Shown: positions 1 through 8,767 of the stretch, piece by piece
Numbering within the stretch: the stretch's first letter is position 1
Layout of the letters: every line of letters begins with the position of its first letter
Assembly (NCBI RefSeq): GCF_038562635.1
Contig: NZ_JBCFBO010000002.1
Span: 372,001-436,000, forward strand
Length of the DNA: 64,000 bases
Reading direction: 5' to 3'
DNA from: Methanobacterium sp.
Lineage (GTDB): Archaea > Methanobacteriota > Methanobacteria > Methanobacteriales > Methanobacteriaceae
Program-made: the position numbers and the translations under genes
Notes under the pieces: generated by a model
What the model saw: the letters and a program-made list of their open reading frames with translations, nothing else
Told to the model about the DNA's origin: nothing
The model's database searches: none

Positions 1-192
1 CCCATTAAGCGAACTACTATGTTTAACATCAAGTTCTGAGCATAATTTATCTATTAATTCATTTCTCCAGATTAATTCCTGGTCTTTAGATATATTATAC
101 GTTTTATATTCGTCTAAATCACCGTCTTTCCACATGAAAAATTCATTACCATAATAACTGAAAAACAATTCTTTAGCCCTGTCTTCACTCAC
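1..192 (-). CDS. Partial hypothetical protein (N-terminal 64 codons)
   Basis: An open frame runs off the left edge of the window. It starts at a GTG at 192 and reads V-S-E-D-R-A-K-E-L-F-F and onward without a stop to base 1. The peptide is rich in acidic and aromatic residues, with F-F-S-Y-Y-G-N-E-F-F-M-W near the start. I recognise no family. A GGAG-like element lies just upstream of the GTG. The C-terminus is missing, so function cannot be judged. Confidence 0.5.
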   Translation of the reverse strand, partial: MSEDRAKELFFSYYGNEFFMWKDGDLDEYKTYNISKDQELIWRNELIDKLCSELDVKHSSSLNG

Positions 193-338
193 AAAGAACC
201 AGCTCCAAAATATTACTTAAAGAGTTATAGTCAATTATAAGATATTGACATTATAAAAAGATGACCATATTTATCCAGTTAACTGTAAAATATTATTTTA
301 AATTTTATTTACTCATAAATTAGAAAATGAGGGAAAAT

Positions 339-896
339 ATGAAAAGAGCACTACTTGTAATTGATGTACAGAATGAATATTTCACAGGAAAATTACCAGT
401 TACATATCCCAAAAACAGCTTTGAAAATATTATTAAAGTTATAGATTTTGCAAATGAAAATAATATTCCAGTACTTCTTATTCAACACACCAATCCTGGA
501 AAAGATGCAGTTACCTTTAAAAAAGGTACTGCTGAACACAAAATCCACGCAGAAGTCTTAAAAAGAGGATATGACAAAATCATAGAGAAAAATTTGCCAG
601 GAAGTTTTACAGGGACAGAATTAGGGCTCTGGCTTAAAGAAAATGACATAGATACTATTGTAATCAGCGGATATATGACTCAAATGTGCTGCGATACCAC
701 TGCAAGACAAGCTATGCATATGGGTTTTAATGTTGAATTTTTAAGTGATGCTACAGGAACACTTGATATATCAAATTCTGCTGGAGAAATCAGCGCTGAA
801 GAACTGCATAACGCCATATTAATTACACAGGCCATGAGGTTCAGTAAAGTCATGTCTACAGATGAATGGATAAAAACAGCTGTAAACTATAAATAA
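339..896 (+). CDS. Cysteine hydrolase, isochorismatase-like family
   Basis: Isochorismatase-superfamily hydrolases act on isochorismate, nicotinamide or similar amides through an Asp-Lys-Cys triad. Counting from an upstream ATG at 327, the triad fits D13 (VIDVQNEYF), K88 and C121 in GYMTQMCCDTTAR. The length is normal for a stand-alone member. I prefer the ATG at 339 because a GAGGG ribosome site ends 5 nt before it, whereas the ATG at 327 overlaps that site. It is followed 70 nt later by a metallo-hydrolase on the same strand. The substrate is unknown; nicotinamidase is possible but the usual metal-binding histidines are not clear. Confidence 0.88.
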   Translation: MKRALLVIDVQNEYFTGKLPVTYPKNSFENIIKVIDFANENNIPVLLIQHTNPGKDAVTFKKGTAEHKIHAEVLKRGYDKIIEKNLPGSFTGTELGLWLKENDIDTIVISGYMTQMCCDTTARQAMHMGFNVEFLSDATGTLDISNSAGEISAEELHNAILITQAMRFSKVMSTDEWIKTAVNYK

Positions 897-966
897 GATG
901 AATTTTAAATGAGTATTCTTCTTAAATATGCTGAATAAATAAAAAGATCACTAAGGAGTTAAAAAT

Positions 967-1833
967 ATGGAAATTACAAAAAATGTCCACGCAATAAAAA
1001 TTCCTTTTCAGGTAAAAACTGAATTAGGAACGCTTGATAGATTCGTTTATTCATACTTGGTAAATGGAGAACAGGTATGCTTAATTGACAGCGGAGTTGT
1101 GGCATCTGAAAGAGTGATCTTTGATTATATGGAAAAAATCGGTTTAAAACCCGAAGATATTTCTTTAATGATTTTAACACATTCACATCCAGATCATATT
1201 GGATCAGCCCGGTCAATAAAGGCAAAATCAGGATGTAAAATCGCTGCCCATTCCGGTGAAATACCGTGGATTGAAGATGTTGAATTACAGGCAAAAGAAC
1301 GGCCTGTACCTAATTTCCACTTGCTGGTAGAAGGGTCTGTTGATGTTGATACTATTCTTGAAGATGGAAATGTACTTGATTTAGATAAAAATATCAGCTT
1401 GAAAGTTATCCATACTCCTGGCCATTCCAAAGGTTCTATTTCTCTTTTAATAGAAGAAGAGGGAGTTATAATTACAGGAGATGTTATTCCGCTTAGAGGA
1501 GACCTGCCAATTTACGAGGATATTGAAACTTCTGTAAATTCCATTAAGAAATTAAAGTCTACCTCTGGAATTGAAACACTATTAGCTTCATGGGATGACC
1601 CTCAAGAAGGTGAAAATGTATATCAAATCATTGATGATGCTTTGGATTACCTTCAAACTATTCATGAGTCAGTTATAAAAGTTAACAAAATGAATCCATC
1701 TTTAGAGCCTATGGAATTCTGTAAGATGGTTTTAAAAGATTTAGGAATACCTGAAGTAGCTGCAAATCCAATAGTTGCCATGTCTTTTCAGGCTAACCTG
1801 AATGTTCGTGAAAATCAGGATTTATTTTCATAA
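967..1833 (+). CDS. MBL-fold metallo-hydrolase
   Basis: A metallo-beta-lactamase-fold hydrolase with the HxHxDH zinc signature at residues 72-77 (THSHPDHIG). It also has H153 in HTPGHSKGS and D172 in ITGDVIPL, the ligands of a di-metal site. At 288 aa it has the size of the glyoxalase II-like/quorum-lactonase branch. An AAGGAG ribosome site sits 8 nt upstream of the ATG. It may be cotranscribed with the upstream isochorismatase-like gene. Family knowledge supports hydrolysis of a thioester, lactone or phosphoester; the actual substrate cannot be told from sequence. Confidence 0.9.
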   Translation: MEITKNVHAIKIPFQVKTELGTLDRFVYSYLVNGEQVCLIDSGVVASERVIFDYMEKIGLKPEDISLMILTHSHPDHIGSARSIKAKSGCKIAAHSGEIPWIEDVELQAKERPVPNFHLLVEGSVDVDTILEDGNVLDLDKNISLKVIHTPGHSKGSISLLIEEEGVIITGDVIPLRGDLPIYEDIETSVNSIKKLKSTSGIETLLASWDDPQEGENVYQIIDDALDYLQTIHESVIKVNKMNPSLEPMEFCKMVLKDLGIPEVAANPIVAMSFQANLNVRENQDLFS

Positions 1834-1859
1834 AATCCAATTTAATTTCTTTTTTTAGA

Positions 1860-2435
1860 TTATATTCCTTTTTCAAGCTCTGTAACCATAACAGTCCTGT
1901 CCGAGTTATTATAAAATCCATTTTTAATATAAAATTCCTCAGCAGGTATCCCTTTATTGGTTAATAAAACCAAACGCGTGTACTCTTCTTCAATAAGCTG
2001 TTTTTTAATATAATCCATCATTCTGGTTCCAATTCCGTTTCCCTGGCTTTCATTTCTCACATAAAACTCATCCATGAAAAATTCTTTTCCCACCCACCAT
2101 GACCTCTTGTGGCCAAAGCAAACTGCTACCAGACTTAATCCATTATATGCAACATATCCATCAAAAACAGGGTTTTCAATTAATTCTATTAAATAAGTTC
2201 TTGCCTGCTCCAAAGATACCCAGTTATCATACCATGGATACGCTGAAAACACTTCTTTAAACAGTTCGGCACAGTTATCCTCATCCTGAACTGTGAATTT
2301 TCTCATTAAAAGATTTTCATCTTGATAATCTAATTTCATACCGCTAAATCCATGCAAATAATCAAAATGATTCTTCAAGTGCCTTGAAATTGGAGCGCTT
2401 GCAAAATGATCTTTAACTGCTGTTTTTATGGACAT
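1860..2435 (-). CDS. GNAT family N-acetyltransferase
   Basis: A 191-residue acetyl-CoA-dependent acyltransferase. Motif A, the pyrophosphate-binding loop, is visible as QGNGIGTRMM at residues 131-140, preceded by the strand DEFYVRNES and followed by the helix YIKKQLIEEE. The C-terminal AEEFYIKNGFY is the usual motif B. It lies directly downstream of a MarR regulator on the same strand. A perfect inverted repeat sits between the two genes and just before this gene's GGGGGA ribosome site, so its expression is probably set by that regulator. It may detoxify an amine or drug; the substrate is unknown. Confidence 0.88.
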   Translation of the reverse strand: MSIKTAVKDHFASAPISRHLKNHFDYLHGFSGMKLDYQDENLLMRKFTVQDEDNCAELFKEVFSAYPWYDNWVSLEQARTYLIELIENPVFDGYVAYNGLSLVAVCFGHKRSWWVGKEFFMDEFYVRNESQGNGIGTRMMDYIKKQLIEEEYTRLVLLTNKGIPAEEFYIKNGFYNNSDRTVMVTELEKGI

Positions 2436-2449
2436 AATTATCTCCCCCT

Positions 2450-2472
2450 AACAGTTTAGTAGCTAAACTGTT
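2450..2472. promoter_or_regulatory. Perfect inverted repeat, likely MarR operator
   Basis: AACAGTTTAG is followed by TAG and then CTAAACTGTT: perfect 10-bp arms around a 3-bp spacer. The symmetry and size fit a MarR-dimer site. It lies between marR and the GNAT gene, immediately before the GNAT ribosome site, so it could control a GNAT promoter or read-through. No second copy was seen upstream of marR. Confidence 0.6.
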
Positions 2473-2486
2473 TGATAAAAAAAATA

Positions 2487-2966
2487 TTATTTTTTATTCT
2501 TTAAAAAGGTATCGATATATTCTTCAATTTTAGGCAAAATCTGGAGAAAAGAGTCAATTTGTTCAGGAGTAAACATTTCTAAATGGTTTATAAACTCCCC
2601 TTCCATCTTTTTATGGAAATTATCCTGAATTTTAAATGCATTTTGCCCCTTTTCAGTTAAAGATAAGATAATCTCTTTCCCATAATCCTTATTTCGTTCC
2701 TTATTTATGAAACCTTTATCTTGAAGTTTATTTACAACCTGTGAAACAGCGCCTTTTGTAATTTCAAGTCTTTTACTTAATCCAGTAACATTATTTTCAT
2801 ATCCGCTTCCAACAGCCACTATAACATGAAACTCAGAAGGATAAAGTTTTTCCCCATTTCCAACATCTATGGACATCTTTTCCAGTTCGTTGAACTTCTT
2901 TGTGATCCTCAAGAATTGAACCATCATTTTAAATATGGTTTCATGAGTGATTTCGTCTGGTTTCAT
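2487..2966 (-). CDS. MarR family transcriptional regulator
   Basis: A 159-residue winged-helix dimeric repressor. The DNA-recognition segment reads NNVTGLSKRLEITKGAVSQVVNKLQDKGFI, followed by the wing NKERNKDYGKEIILSLTEKG, as usual in MarR proteins. N- and C-terminal helices would form the dimer interface. It is followed on the same strand by a GNAT acetyltransferase, a common regulator-resistance arrangement. The perfect palindrome between the genes is the probable operator. The ligand is unknown. Confidence 0.9.
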   Translation of the reverse strand: MKPDEITHETIFKMMVQFLRITKKFNELEKMSIDVGNGEKLYPSEFHVIVAVGSGYENNVTGLSKRLEITKGAVSQVVNKLQDKGFINKERNKDYGKEIILSLTEKGQNAFKIQDNFHKKMEGEFINHLEMFTPEQIDSFLQILPKIEEYIDTFLKNKK

Positions 2967-3075
2967 TTAATTAAACCCTGTATTTAAGTTATTTTCAGAA
3001 TGTGCAATCAACGTAGTATTTAAATAAAAATAAGTGAAAAATAAAAAATAATTTGATAAATCTCTTTTAAAGATT

Positions 3076-4002
3076 TTATGCAAACTCAATAGTGCTAGGT
3101 GGTTTATCACTGACTGAAAGAGCCACATGAGTTACTTCAGAAACTTCAGCAGTAATTCGTGCTGAAATTGTCCTTATCATTTCCCATGGAAGTTCAGGCA
3201 CATTGGCTGTCATTGCATCCCACGATTCCACCATACGTAAAACTACAAGGTATCCAAAGTCCCTTATATCTCCTTTAACTCCTGTAACTTTAGTATCTGT
3301 TAAAACTGCAAAGTACTGCCAGAGCGATTCGTCAAGTCCTTCTTTTTTAACTTCTTCTTCCACGATAGCATTAGCCTTTCTGCAGATTTCTATTTTATCA
3401 GGAGTTAATTTTCCAACCACACGGACTGCAAGTCCAGGACCAGGGAATGGCTGTCTATTGACTATTTCATCTGGAAGACCCATTTCACTTCCTACAACTC
3501 TCACTTCGTCCTTGTAAAGCTCCCTTATAGGTTCTACCAGTTCTAAAACCAGCCCATGAGGTAAAGCTACATTGTGGTGGGATTTAATTTTCCCCTCACT
3601 TTCTATCCAGTCCGGTGCAATTGTACCCTGTACTAAAAATTTAGCACCTTCTTTTTCTGCTTCTCTTTCAAAGACTCTTATAAAAACTTCACCTATAATT
3701 TTTCGTTTTTCTTCAGGATCTTCTACTCCTTCAAGTTCCTTTAAAAATTCAGCACTTGCATCAATGCAGTCAAAATTAAGTCTTGGTTCAAATGTTTCTT
3801 TAACGTATTCAGCCTCTCCTTCACGTAAAAGGCCGTGATCAACAAACACTGCCAGGAGGTTATCTCCTATCGCCTCAGAGACTAATACTGATGCAACAGA
3901 ACTATCTACCCCTCCAGAAAGAGCTATTATTGCTTTTTCGTCTCCTATTTGTTTTTTAATTCCTTCAATTGATTCCTTTATAAAATCAGATGGATCAAGC
4001 AT
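3076..4002 (-). CDS. guaAB: GMP synthase, ATP-pyrophosphatase subunit B
   Basis: This subunit adenylates XMP and aminates it with ammonia from a separate glutaminase subunit, the last step to GMP. The PP-loop SGGVDSS is near residue 30. RQPFPGPGLAVRVVG and the C-terminal dimerisation domain ending KPPSTIEFA are typical of GuaA. Archaea often split the enzyme, and the matching glutaminase gene is at 10452-11021, about 6.4 kb away rather than adjacent. The ATG at 4002 is preferred over a GTG at 4011 because AGGTGA lies 6 nt upstream of the ATG and overlaps the GTG. The resulting protein is 308 aa. Confidence 0.93.
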   Translation of the reverse strand: MLDPSDFIKESIEGIKKQIGDEKAIIALSGGVDSSVASVLVSEAIGDNLLAVFVDHGLLREGEAEYVKETFEPRLNFDCIDASAEFLKELEGVEDPEEKRKIIGEVFIRVFEREAEKEGAKFLVQGTIAPDWIESEGKIKSHHNVALPHGLVLELVEPIRELYKDEVRVVGSEMGLPDEIVNRQPFPGPGLAVRVVGKLTPDKIEICRKANAIVEEEVKKEGLDESLWQYFAVLTDTKVTGVKGDIRDFGYLVVLRMVESWDAMTANVPELPWEMIRTISARITAEVSEVTHVALSVSDKPPSTIEFA

Positions 4003-4272
4003 TTTTTTCACCTAAAAACTGTTAAAATTTTCATTTATTTAAATAAAGTATTTTATGCTGTTATATTTTATAAGTTATGCAAGTCATTTTTTTTAAATTC
4101 GCAAATACAATACTGGACTGAAAATTTTATAATTTCAAGCCAGTTAAGTTAATTCAGGTAACATAAATCATAATATCAGTACTATGTTCCAGAACTCTTT
4201 AAAGATTAATATCACCATTAATCCTTATAATTTTTAGTATCTATTCATAAAAATACAAGAAAAATTTCGTTA

Positions 4273-5244
4273 TTATTTTTCAGATTTATACGCGGCAATA
4301 TCTGCTTTTCCTTTTTTAGCAGCCACAGAATCCGGACTCAATTCCAGTGCGTTATTATAACATTTTAAAGCTTCTTCGAATTTATTAAGGCCTGCAAGAG
4401 CATTACCTTTACCAATTAAACTATCGATATACACTTGAGGTATATCCCCTTCAGAATATAATTTCAAAGATTTATCAAAACTTTTTACAGCTTCATTGTA
4501 CTTTTTAAGGCCCAGAAAACTGTTTCCTCGGACATGCCATGTGACCTGCTTGTTTTGATTTTTATTTTGCACACCTAACCCTTTATCTTCAAGAATTTCA
4601 AGGGCTTTATCTGTACATTTAAGAGCTTCTTCAAACTTTTTAAGCTCATTAAGAACCGCACTTTTATTAGCCCAAATCATAGGATTTTCAGGATCCAGTT
4701 CTAAAACTTTTTCTAAGCATTCTAGCTCTTCATCATATTTACTAAGGAATCCAAGAGCTAAACTCTTGCTAACTAACGCGTCAAAACTATATGGATTTAT
4801 TTTCAGGATTTCATCAAATGATTCAACTGCATCCTCGTATCGACCGATCTGGTTTAAAATTAGCCCTTTTCTAAAGTAAATATCCACATAGCGATTTTCA
4901 AAGTTTTTAAAGCCTAAATTCAGAGATTTATCATAGTACTCAACTGCTTCTTCATATTTACCTAAGTTTTGATAAACCAGAGCTTTACTATACCATGGAG
5001 CTGCTAATTCAGGATCTAGTTCTATAGCCTTATCTAAACATTCAATTCCTTCTTCAATATTGGCCATCCCGATAAGCACGTTGCCCTTAAGATTCCATGC
5101 TAAAGCATAATCTGGATCCAATTCTAATGCTTCATCAACAAGTTCTAAACCTTTATTAAAGCTTTCTAAAGATTGATTATGACCCATAATGTTTGTAGCC
5201 AGTTTAATTAACGATTCTTTTTTATTATCATTGGATGAACTCAT
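4273..5244 (-). CDS. Tetratricopeptide (TPR) repeat protein
   Basis: About seven to eight TPR units in a row, each with the W/G-A/Y-A-P spacing (for example ALAWNLKGNVLIGM, AAPWYSKALVYQNLGKYEEA, NPMIWANKSAVLNELKKFEEA). Such repeats form a protein-binding superhelix; no catalytic domain is attached. There is no signal peptide, so it is presumably cytoplasmic. I place the start at 5244 because AGGTG lies 6 nt before that ATG. An ATG at 5259 overlaps the ribosome site and would add five residues. Partners are unknown. Confidence 0.85.
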   Translation of the reverse strand: MSSSNDNKKESLIKLATNIMGHNQSLESFNKGLELVDEALELDPDYALAWNLKGNVLIGMANIEEGIECLDKAIELDPELAAPWYSKALVYQNLGKYEEAVEYYDKSLNLGFKNFENRYVDIYFRKGLILNQIGRYEDAVESFDEILKINPYSFDALVSKSLALGFLSKYDEELECLEKVLELDPENPMIWANKSAVLNELKKFEEALKCTDKALEILEDKGLGVQNKNQNKQVTWHVRGNSFLGLKKYNEAVKSFDKSLKLYSEGDIPQVYIDSLIGKGNALAGLNKFEEALKCYNNALELSPDSVAAKKGKADIAAYKSEK

Positions 5245-5631
5245 AAACAACACCTGCATATCTCATAATTCAACATATTCAAATTTTATTATGTGAAATT
5301 CAAATTATAATGGATAAATAATTTTTATATCCCATTTATACCATATAAACCTATAAAATTTTATCGAAATTTAATTAAACCATATTAATCCGTACAATAT
5401 CCCAAAACATTGAATTTTCCGATTTATTGAATTTAGAACCCTATTTTTAAAATATAATCAATTGAAATTTTTAATTTATATGAATTTCAATATAGTCCAT
5501 CTTTATAATTTATATAATTATTTTAGTTTATTGATATTAATAACAACTGGGCCAATATAGTTATAAATAACAACTGCCATAAAAACTAATCAAAGTGTTG
5601 AACCTGATTTTAATATAGATAGGGGGATTTT
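5245..5631. other. A+T-rich intergenic region, divergent promoters
   Basis: This gap separates the divergent TPR gene and the membrane-anchored protein gene, so it should hold both promoters. A direct repeat AATAACAACTG occurs at about 5539 and 5567, 28 bp apart, just upstream of the rightward gene. It could be a regulator site. I see no ORF or RNA structure otherwise. Confidence 0.35.
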
Positions 5632-6156
5632 TTGAACCAAAAATATAAAATTTTAACTGTTATACTAATCATTACAATAGGATTATGTGGATACTATGGA
5701 TATGAACAGTACAACCTCTCAAAAACTCAGGAATACTTACAAACATCCTTAATTCATAAAACCGCTGCTAATAATTATTCAGCCCAGGCAAGCGCTTATG
5801 CAAACAAAAATGATTATGCAAATGCTGTTACAATGTTTCAAAAAAGCTCAGATGAAATATCAAAAGCTTTAGAAAACGATAATAGTGCATTATCCTATGC
5901 AAATAACCTTTATAAAGATTATATTAATAATGATATTCTTATGTTACAAACTACATCCAAATTACTAGATTTTCAAATATATCTAAACAAAGTGAAAAAT
6001 AATGATTTAAATCAGGGGCAGGAAAAAGTTAACCCAGTTGATCTGTATCCACAGATAAATCAATTAAAAGAAAATATTTCAGTTTACAAAAATAATGAAA
6101 ATAAAATCATATCTGCAAACCCTGAAAAATTTAAATTCCTGAATTCCAGTTCCTAG
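5632..6156 (+). CDS. Membrane-anchored protein of unknown function
   Basis: A 174-residue protein beginning with a TTG codon 6 nt after an AGGGGG ribosome site. Residues 6-23 (ILTVILIITIGLCGYYGY) form one transmembrane anchor or uncleaved signal. The rest is a polar, helical extracytoplasmic domain with Ala/Asn-rich segments such as NNYSAQASAYANKNDYANAV that resemble a single TPR-like hairpin. I do not recognise the family. It precedes a run of envelope/glycan genes on the same strand, so a surface role is a reasonable inference. Confidence 0.65.
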   Translation: MNQKYKILTVILIITIGLCGYYGYEQYNLSKTQEYLQTSLIHKTAANNYSAQASAYANKNDYANAVTMFQKSSDEISKALENDNSALSYANNLYKDYINNDILMLQTTSKLLDFQIYLNKVKNNDLNQGQEKVNPVDLYPQINQLKENISVYKNNENKIISANPEKFKFLNSSS

Positions 6157-6280
6157 TTAGTACTGCTATTTAGAAAGTTAATAGAATAACTTTTTATTGA
6201 TTAACATGGAAATATATTAACCTCAATTTTGATAATTCAATCCATCAGATATTATAAATAAAAATTCCGAGTCTGTGTCA

Positions 6281-7714
6281 ATGATGAACAAGTTCAGAGA
6301 TATCAACCCTCAAACCGCTTTTCTTATTATAGGGCTAATTTATGGATTAGGTTTCCTTATTGCGACTCCGGCTTTTCAGGTCCCTGATGAATACGAACAC
6401 TTTTACAGGTCATTATATGTAAGCGAAGGGCATATAGTGCCTGAAAAATTAGGTAACCTGTCAGGTGTTTACGTTCCAGAAAGTGTGAAGTTTACATCAG
6501 ATACAGTTAATCAGGAATGGTATACATTCCTTCAGGACAGAGACAATAAGACAAATTTAGCTCCTCTCCTACATTTGCCATTTAACAGTAAGAATATGGT
6601 TTTTGAAGATATTTCAAGAATTGCAGTAATTACTTATTCTCCTGTCCCTTATTTAGTATCTGCATTTGCTATAGATCTCGGTAAATTATTTAATTTAGCT
6701 CCTTTAGTACTGATGTACATTGGAAGATTAGCAAACCTGCTGGTATGGATTTTTCTCACATATCTGGCAATCAAAATAACTCCTGTCCACAAATGGGTTT
6801 TCTTTATGTTAGCATTGCTCCCAATGACAATTTTTGAGGCAGCGTCACTTTCTGCAGATAGTTTTTTACTGGGAATATCCTTTTTAATCATTGCAATTTT
6901 CTTCAAATACGCATTTGATGATAATAAAAAGAGAATAGGCTTTAAAGAGGTTTATATTTTAGGTATACTCCTCCTGCTGGTAGGGCTTGCAAAAAGTAAT
7001 TATATCCTACTGTTATTTTTGATCTTCCTTATTCCTGCACAAAAATTTGGAAACCGGAAAAACAGGATTTTAGTAACAGGATCTTTATTTTTAGTCGTGG
7101 TCGCAGTTGTAGGTATCTGGAATCTTATTGTTAACGGGCTTTATGCCCCAATTATACCTCAAGTATCTATTTCAGGCCAAATCATCTACCTTCTAGGAGA
7201 TCCTTTCAGGTTCCCATACTTACTAATAAACACATTTATTAGCCGTGGCTTATCCTATCAATTTTTATTTGTAGGTAATTTCTGGCTGGATATCCCATTA
7301 CCTACATGGTGGTTAGGTTTTTATTTAATTACAATAATTCCTGTAGCTTTACTGGATAAAAGCATGGTAAATATAACAAAAAATCAAAAATTAATCTCAG
7401 CAGCGACTTTCATCCTTAACGCCATTATTGCCTGTGCCCTTGTGTATATTACATGGACTCCTGTTGGGCAGAATGTTATAGACGGAATTCAAGGAAGATA
7501 TTTCATTCCTATATTCCCGCTTCTATTCTTATTGCTATATAAAATAAGAGATTTTAAGAATTATTATGAAAAAATAGACAGTAATAAACTGGTTATTAAA
7601 GATAAACCCGTTATTAAAATTGTTCATGACAACCTGAATCCAATATTAATTGCATATGTTGTTATTTTCCTGTCAATTACGCTTTCAATATTTATATTTG
7701 ATTATTACATCTAA
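6281..7714 (+). CDS. DUF2142 family membrane protein, likely glycan-related
   Basis: A polytopic protein with about ten or more predicted transmembrane segments. The N-terminus carries the DUF2142 signature: an early helix, then TPAFQVPDEYEHFYRSLYVSEGH, the acidic motif of the first external loop. This architecture resembles GT-C lipid-linked-sugar glycosyltransferases. No ribosome site is visible; a TATA-like TATTATAAAT about 30 nt upstream suggests a leaderless start at the ATG 6281 (GTG 6275 and ATG 6284 are alternatives). With GtrA and the FAD oxidoreductase downstream it probably takes part in surface-polysaccharide assembly; specificity unknown. Confidence 0.8.
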   Translation: MMNKFRDINPQTAFLIIGLIYGLGFLIATPAFQVPDEYEHFYRSLYVSEGHIVPEKLGNLSGVYVPESVKFTSDTVNQEWYTFLQDRDNKTNLAPLLHLPFNSKNMVFEDISRIAVITYSPVPYLVSAFAIDLGKLFNLAPLVLMYIGRLANLLVWIFLTYLAIKITPVHKWVFFMLALLPMTIFEAASLSADSFLLGISFLIIAIFFKYAFDDNKKRIGFKEVYILGILLLLVGLAKSNYILLLFLIFLIPAQKFGNRKNRILVTGSLFLVVVAVVGIWNLIVNGLYAPIIPQVSISGQIIYLLGDPFRFPYLLINTFISRGLSYQFLFVGNFWLDIPLPTWWLGFYLITIIPVALLDKSMVNITKNQKLISAATFILNAIIACALVYITWTPVGQNVIDGIQGRYFIPIFPLLFLLLYKIRDFKNYYEKIDSNKLVIKDKPVIKIVHDNLNPILIAYVVIFLSITLSIFIFDYYI

Positions 7715-8031
7715 ATTAGTTAACACACTAAAGCTTAAATTTTGTTTTAATTAAAAATATCATTTTACATATCCCAATTTTTAATAAATAACCTAATTTC
7801 ATATACTCTAATAATCTGCCAGTTGAGTATTTATTATAAATAATTATTACCCATAAAAATCAATAAATAACGCGTTCTTATAAAAAATAGAAAAATATAA
7901 CGCATGTTAAAATGAATATTATATATGCAGGACAAATGGGAACTAAATAGCAAAGATTTATACTGAATAAAATTTAGAATAGTATAATACATGCTTATAA
8001 TTATCCTACTTATTTTAGATGGAGATATTAA
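7715..8031. other. A+T-rich intergenic region upstream of gtrA
   Basis: Between the DUF2142 and GtrA genes. It probably holds a promoter for the GtrA-like gene, with TATA-like stretches around 7916-7995. No ORF, clear repeat or structured RNA was seen. Confidence 0.3.
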
Positions 8032-8508
8032 ATGACAGATATAGAAGATACTATTATAGACAAATTACTAAAAAATCAGACAGATCAAACACATATCCAG
8101 TTCTTCCGCTACATGTTCGTTGGGGGAGCTGCATTTTTAGTGCAATTTGCAGCATATATGATATTTATAAACATTAATATAAATTATCTTATTGCTACAC
8201 CAATGGCATTTATTTTAGGATTAATAGCTAACTATGCTTTGAGTGTTAACTGGGTCTTTAATAAACATGCACTTGACAATATGTGGTCAGAATTTGTGAT
8301 TTTTGCAGTTATTGGCGTTGTAGGAATGGTACTAACTGAAATACTTACGTGGTTCTTTGTAGATTTCGTTGGTTTCTATCAAATTTTTTACAATGTTCAT
8401 CTGTACAATTCAAGTCATAATATAGGCTTTTATGTGGCAAATGTTGTTACCGCTGCTTTAGTATTATTCTGGAACTTTTTTGCAAGGAAATTAACATTAT
8501 TTAAATAA
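8032..8508 (+). CDS. GtrA family membrane protein
   Basis: GtrA-like proteins are small four-helix membrane proteins thought to move lipid-linked sugars across the membrane or to support glycosyltransferases. This 158-residue protein shows the family pattern: FFRYMFVGGAAFLVQF near residue 24, then LIATPMAFILGLIANYALSVNWVF (the conserved N-W-F end of helix 2), and VVTAALVLFWNFFARKLTLF at the C-terminus. GGAG lies upstream of the ATG. It stands between a DUF2142 protein and an FAD oxidoreductase often found beside GtrA genes. The cognate GT2 transferase is not in this window. Confidence 0.88.
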   Translation: MTDIEDTIIDKLLKNQTDQTHIQFFRYMFVGGAAFLVQFAAYMIFINININYLIATPMAFILGLIANYALSVNWVFNKHALDNMWSEFVIFAVIGVVGMVLTEILTWFFVDFVGFYQIFYNVHLYNSSHNIGFYVANVVTAALVLFWNFFARKLTLFK

Positions 8509-8767
8509 GGATAACCCTATCCTTATCAATTAAAAACTACAATTATAGTTTAGTAACAATGTTTTAGACACTGATCTATAAAAAAAATTGTTTATATACT
8601 ATTAAACCAAAAATTTCTGCAATGAATTAACATTATTTATAAATGATACGCAAGTAGTATTAGTCAGAAATTGCAATTATATAAAAATAGTTAATATACT
8701 AAAAGCGATGCTTAGTAAAAACATCGATAATAATCTAATAACAAGCGTTTAGGCAAGGAGTACCTAT

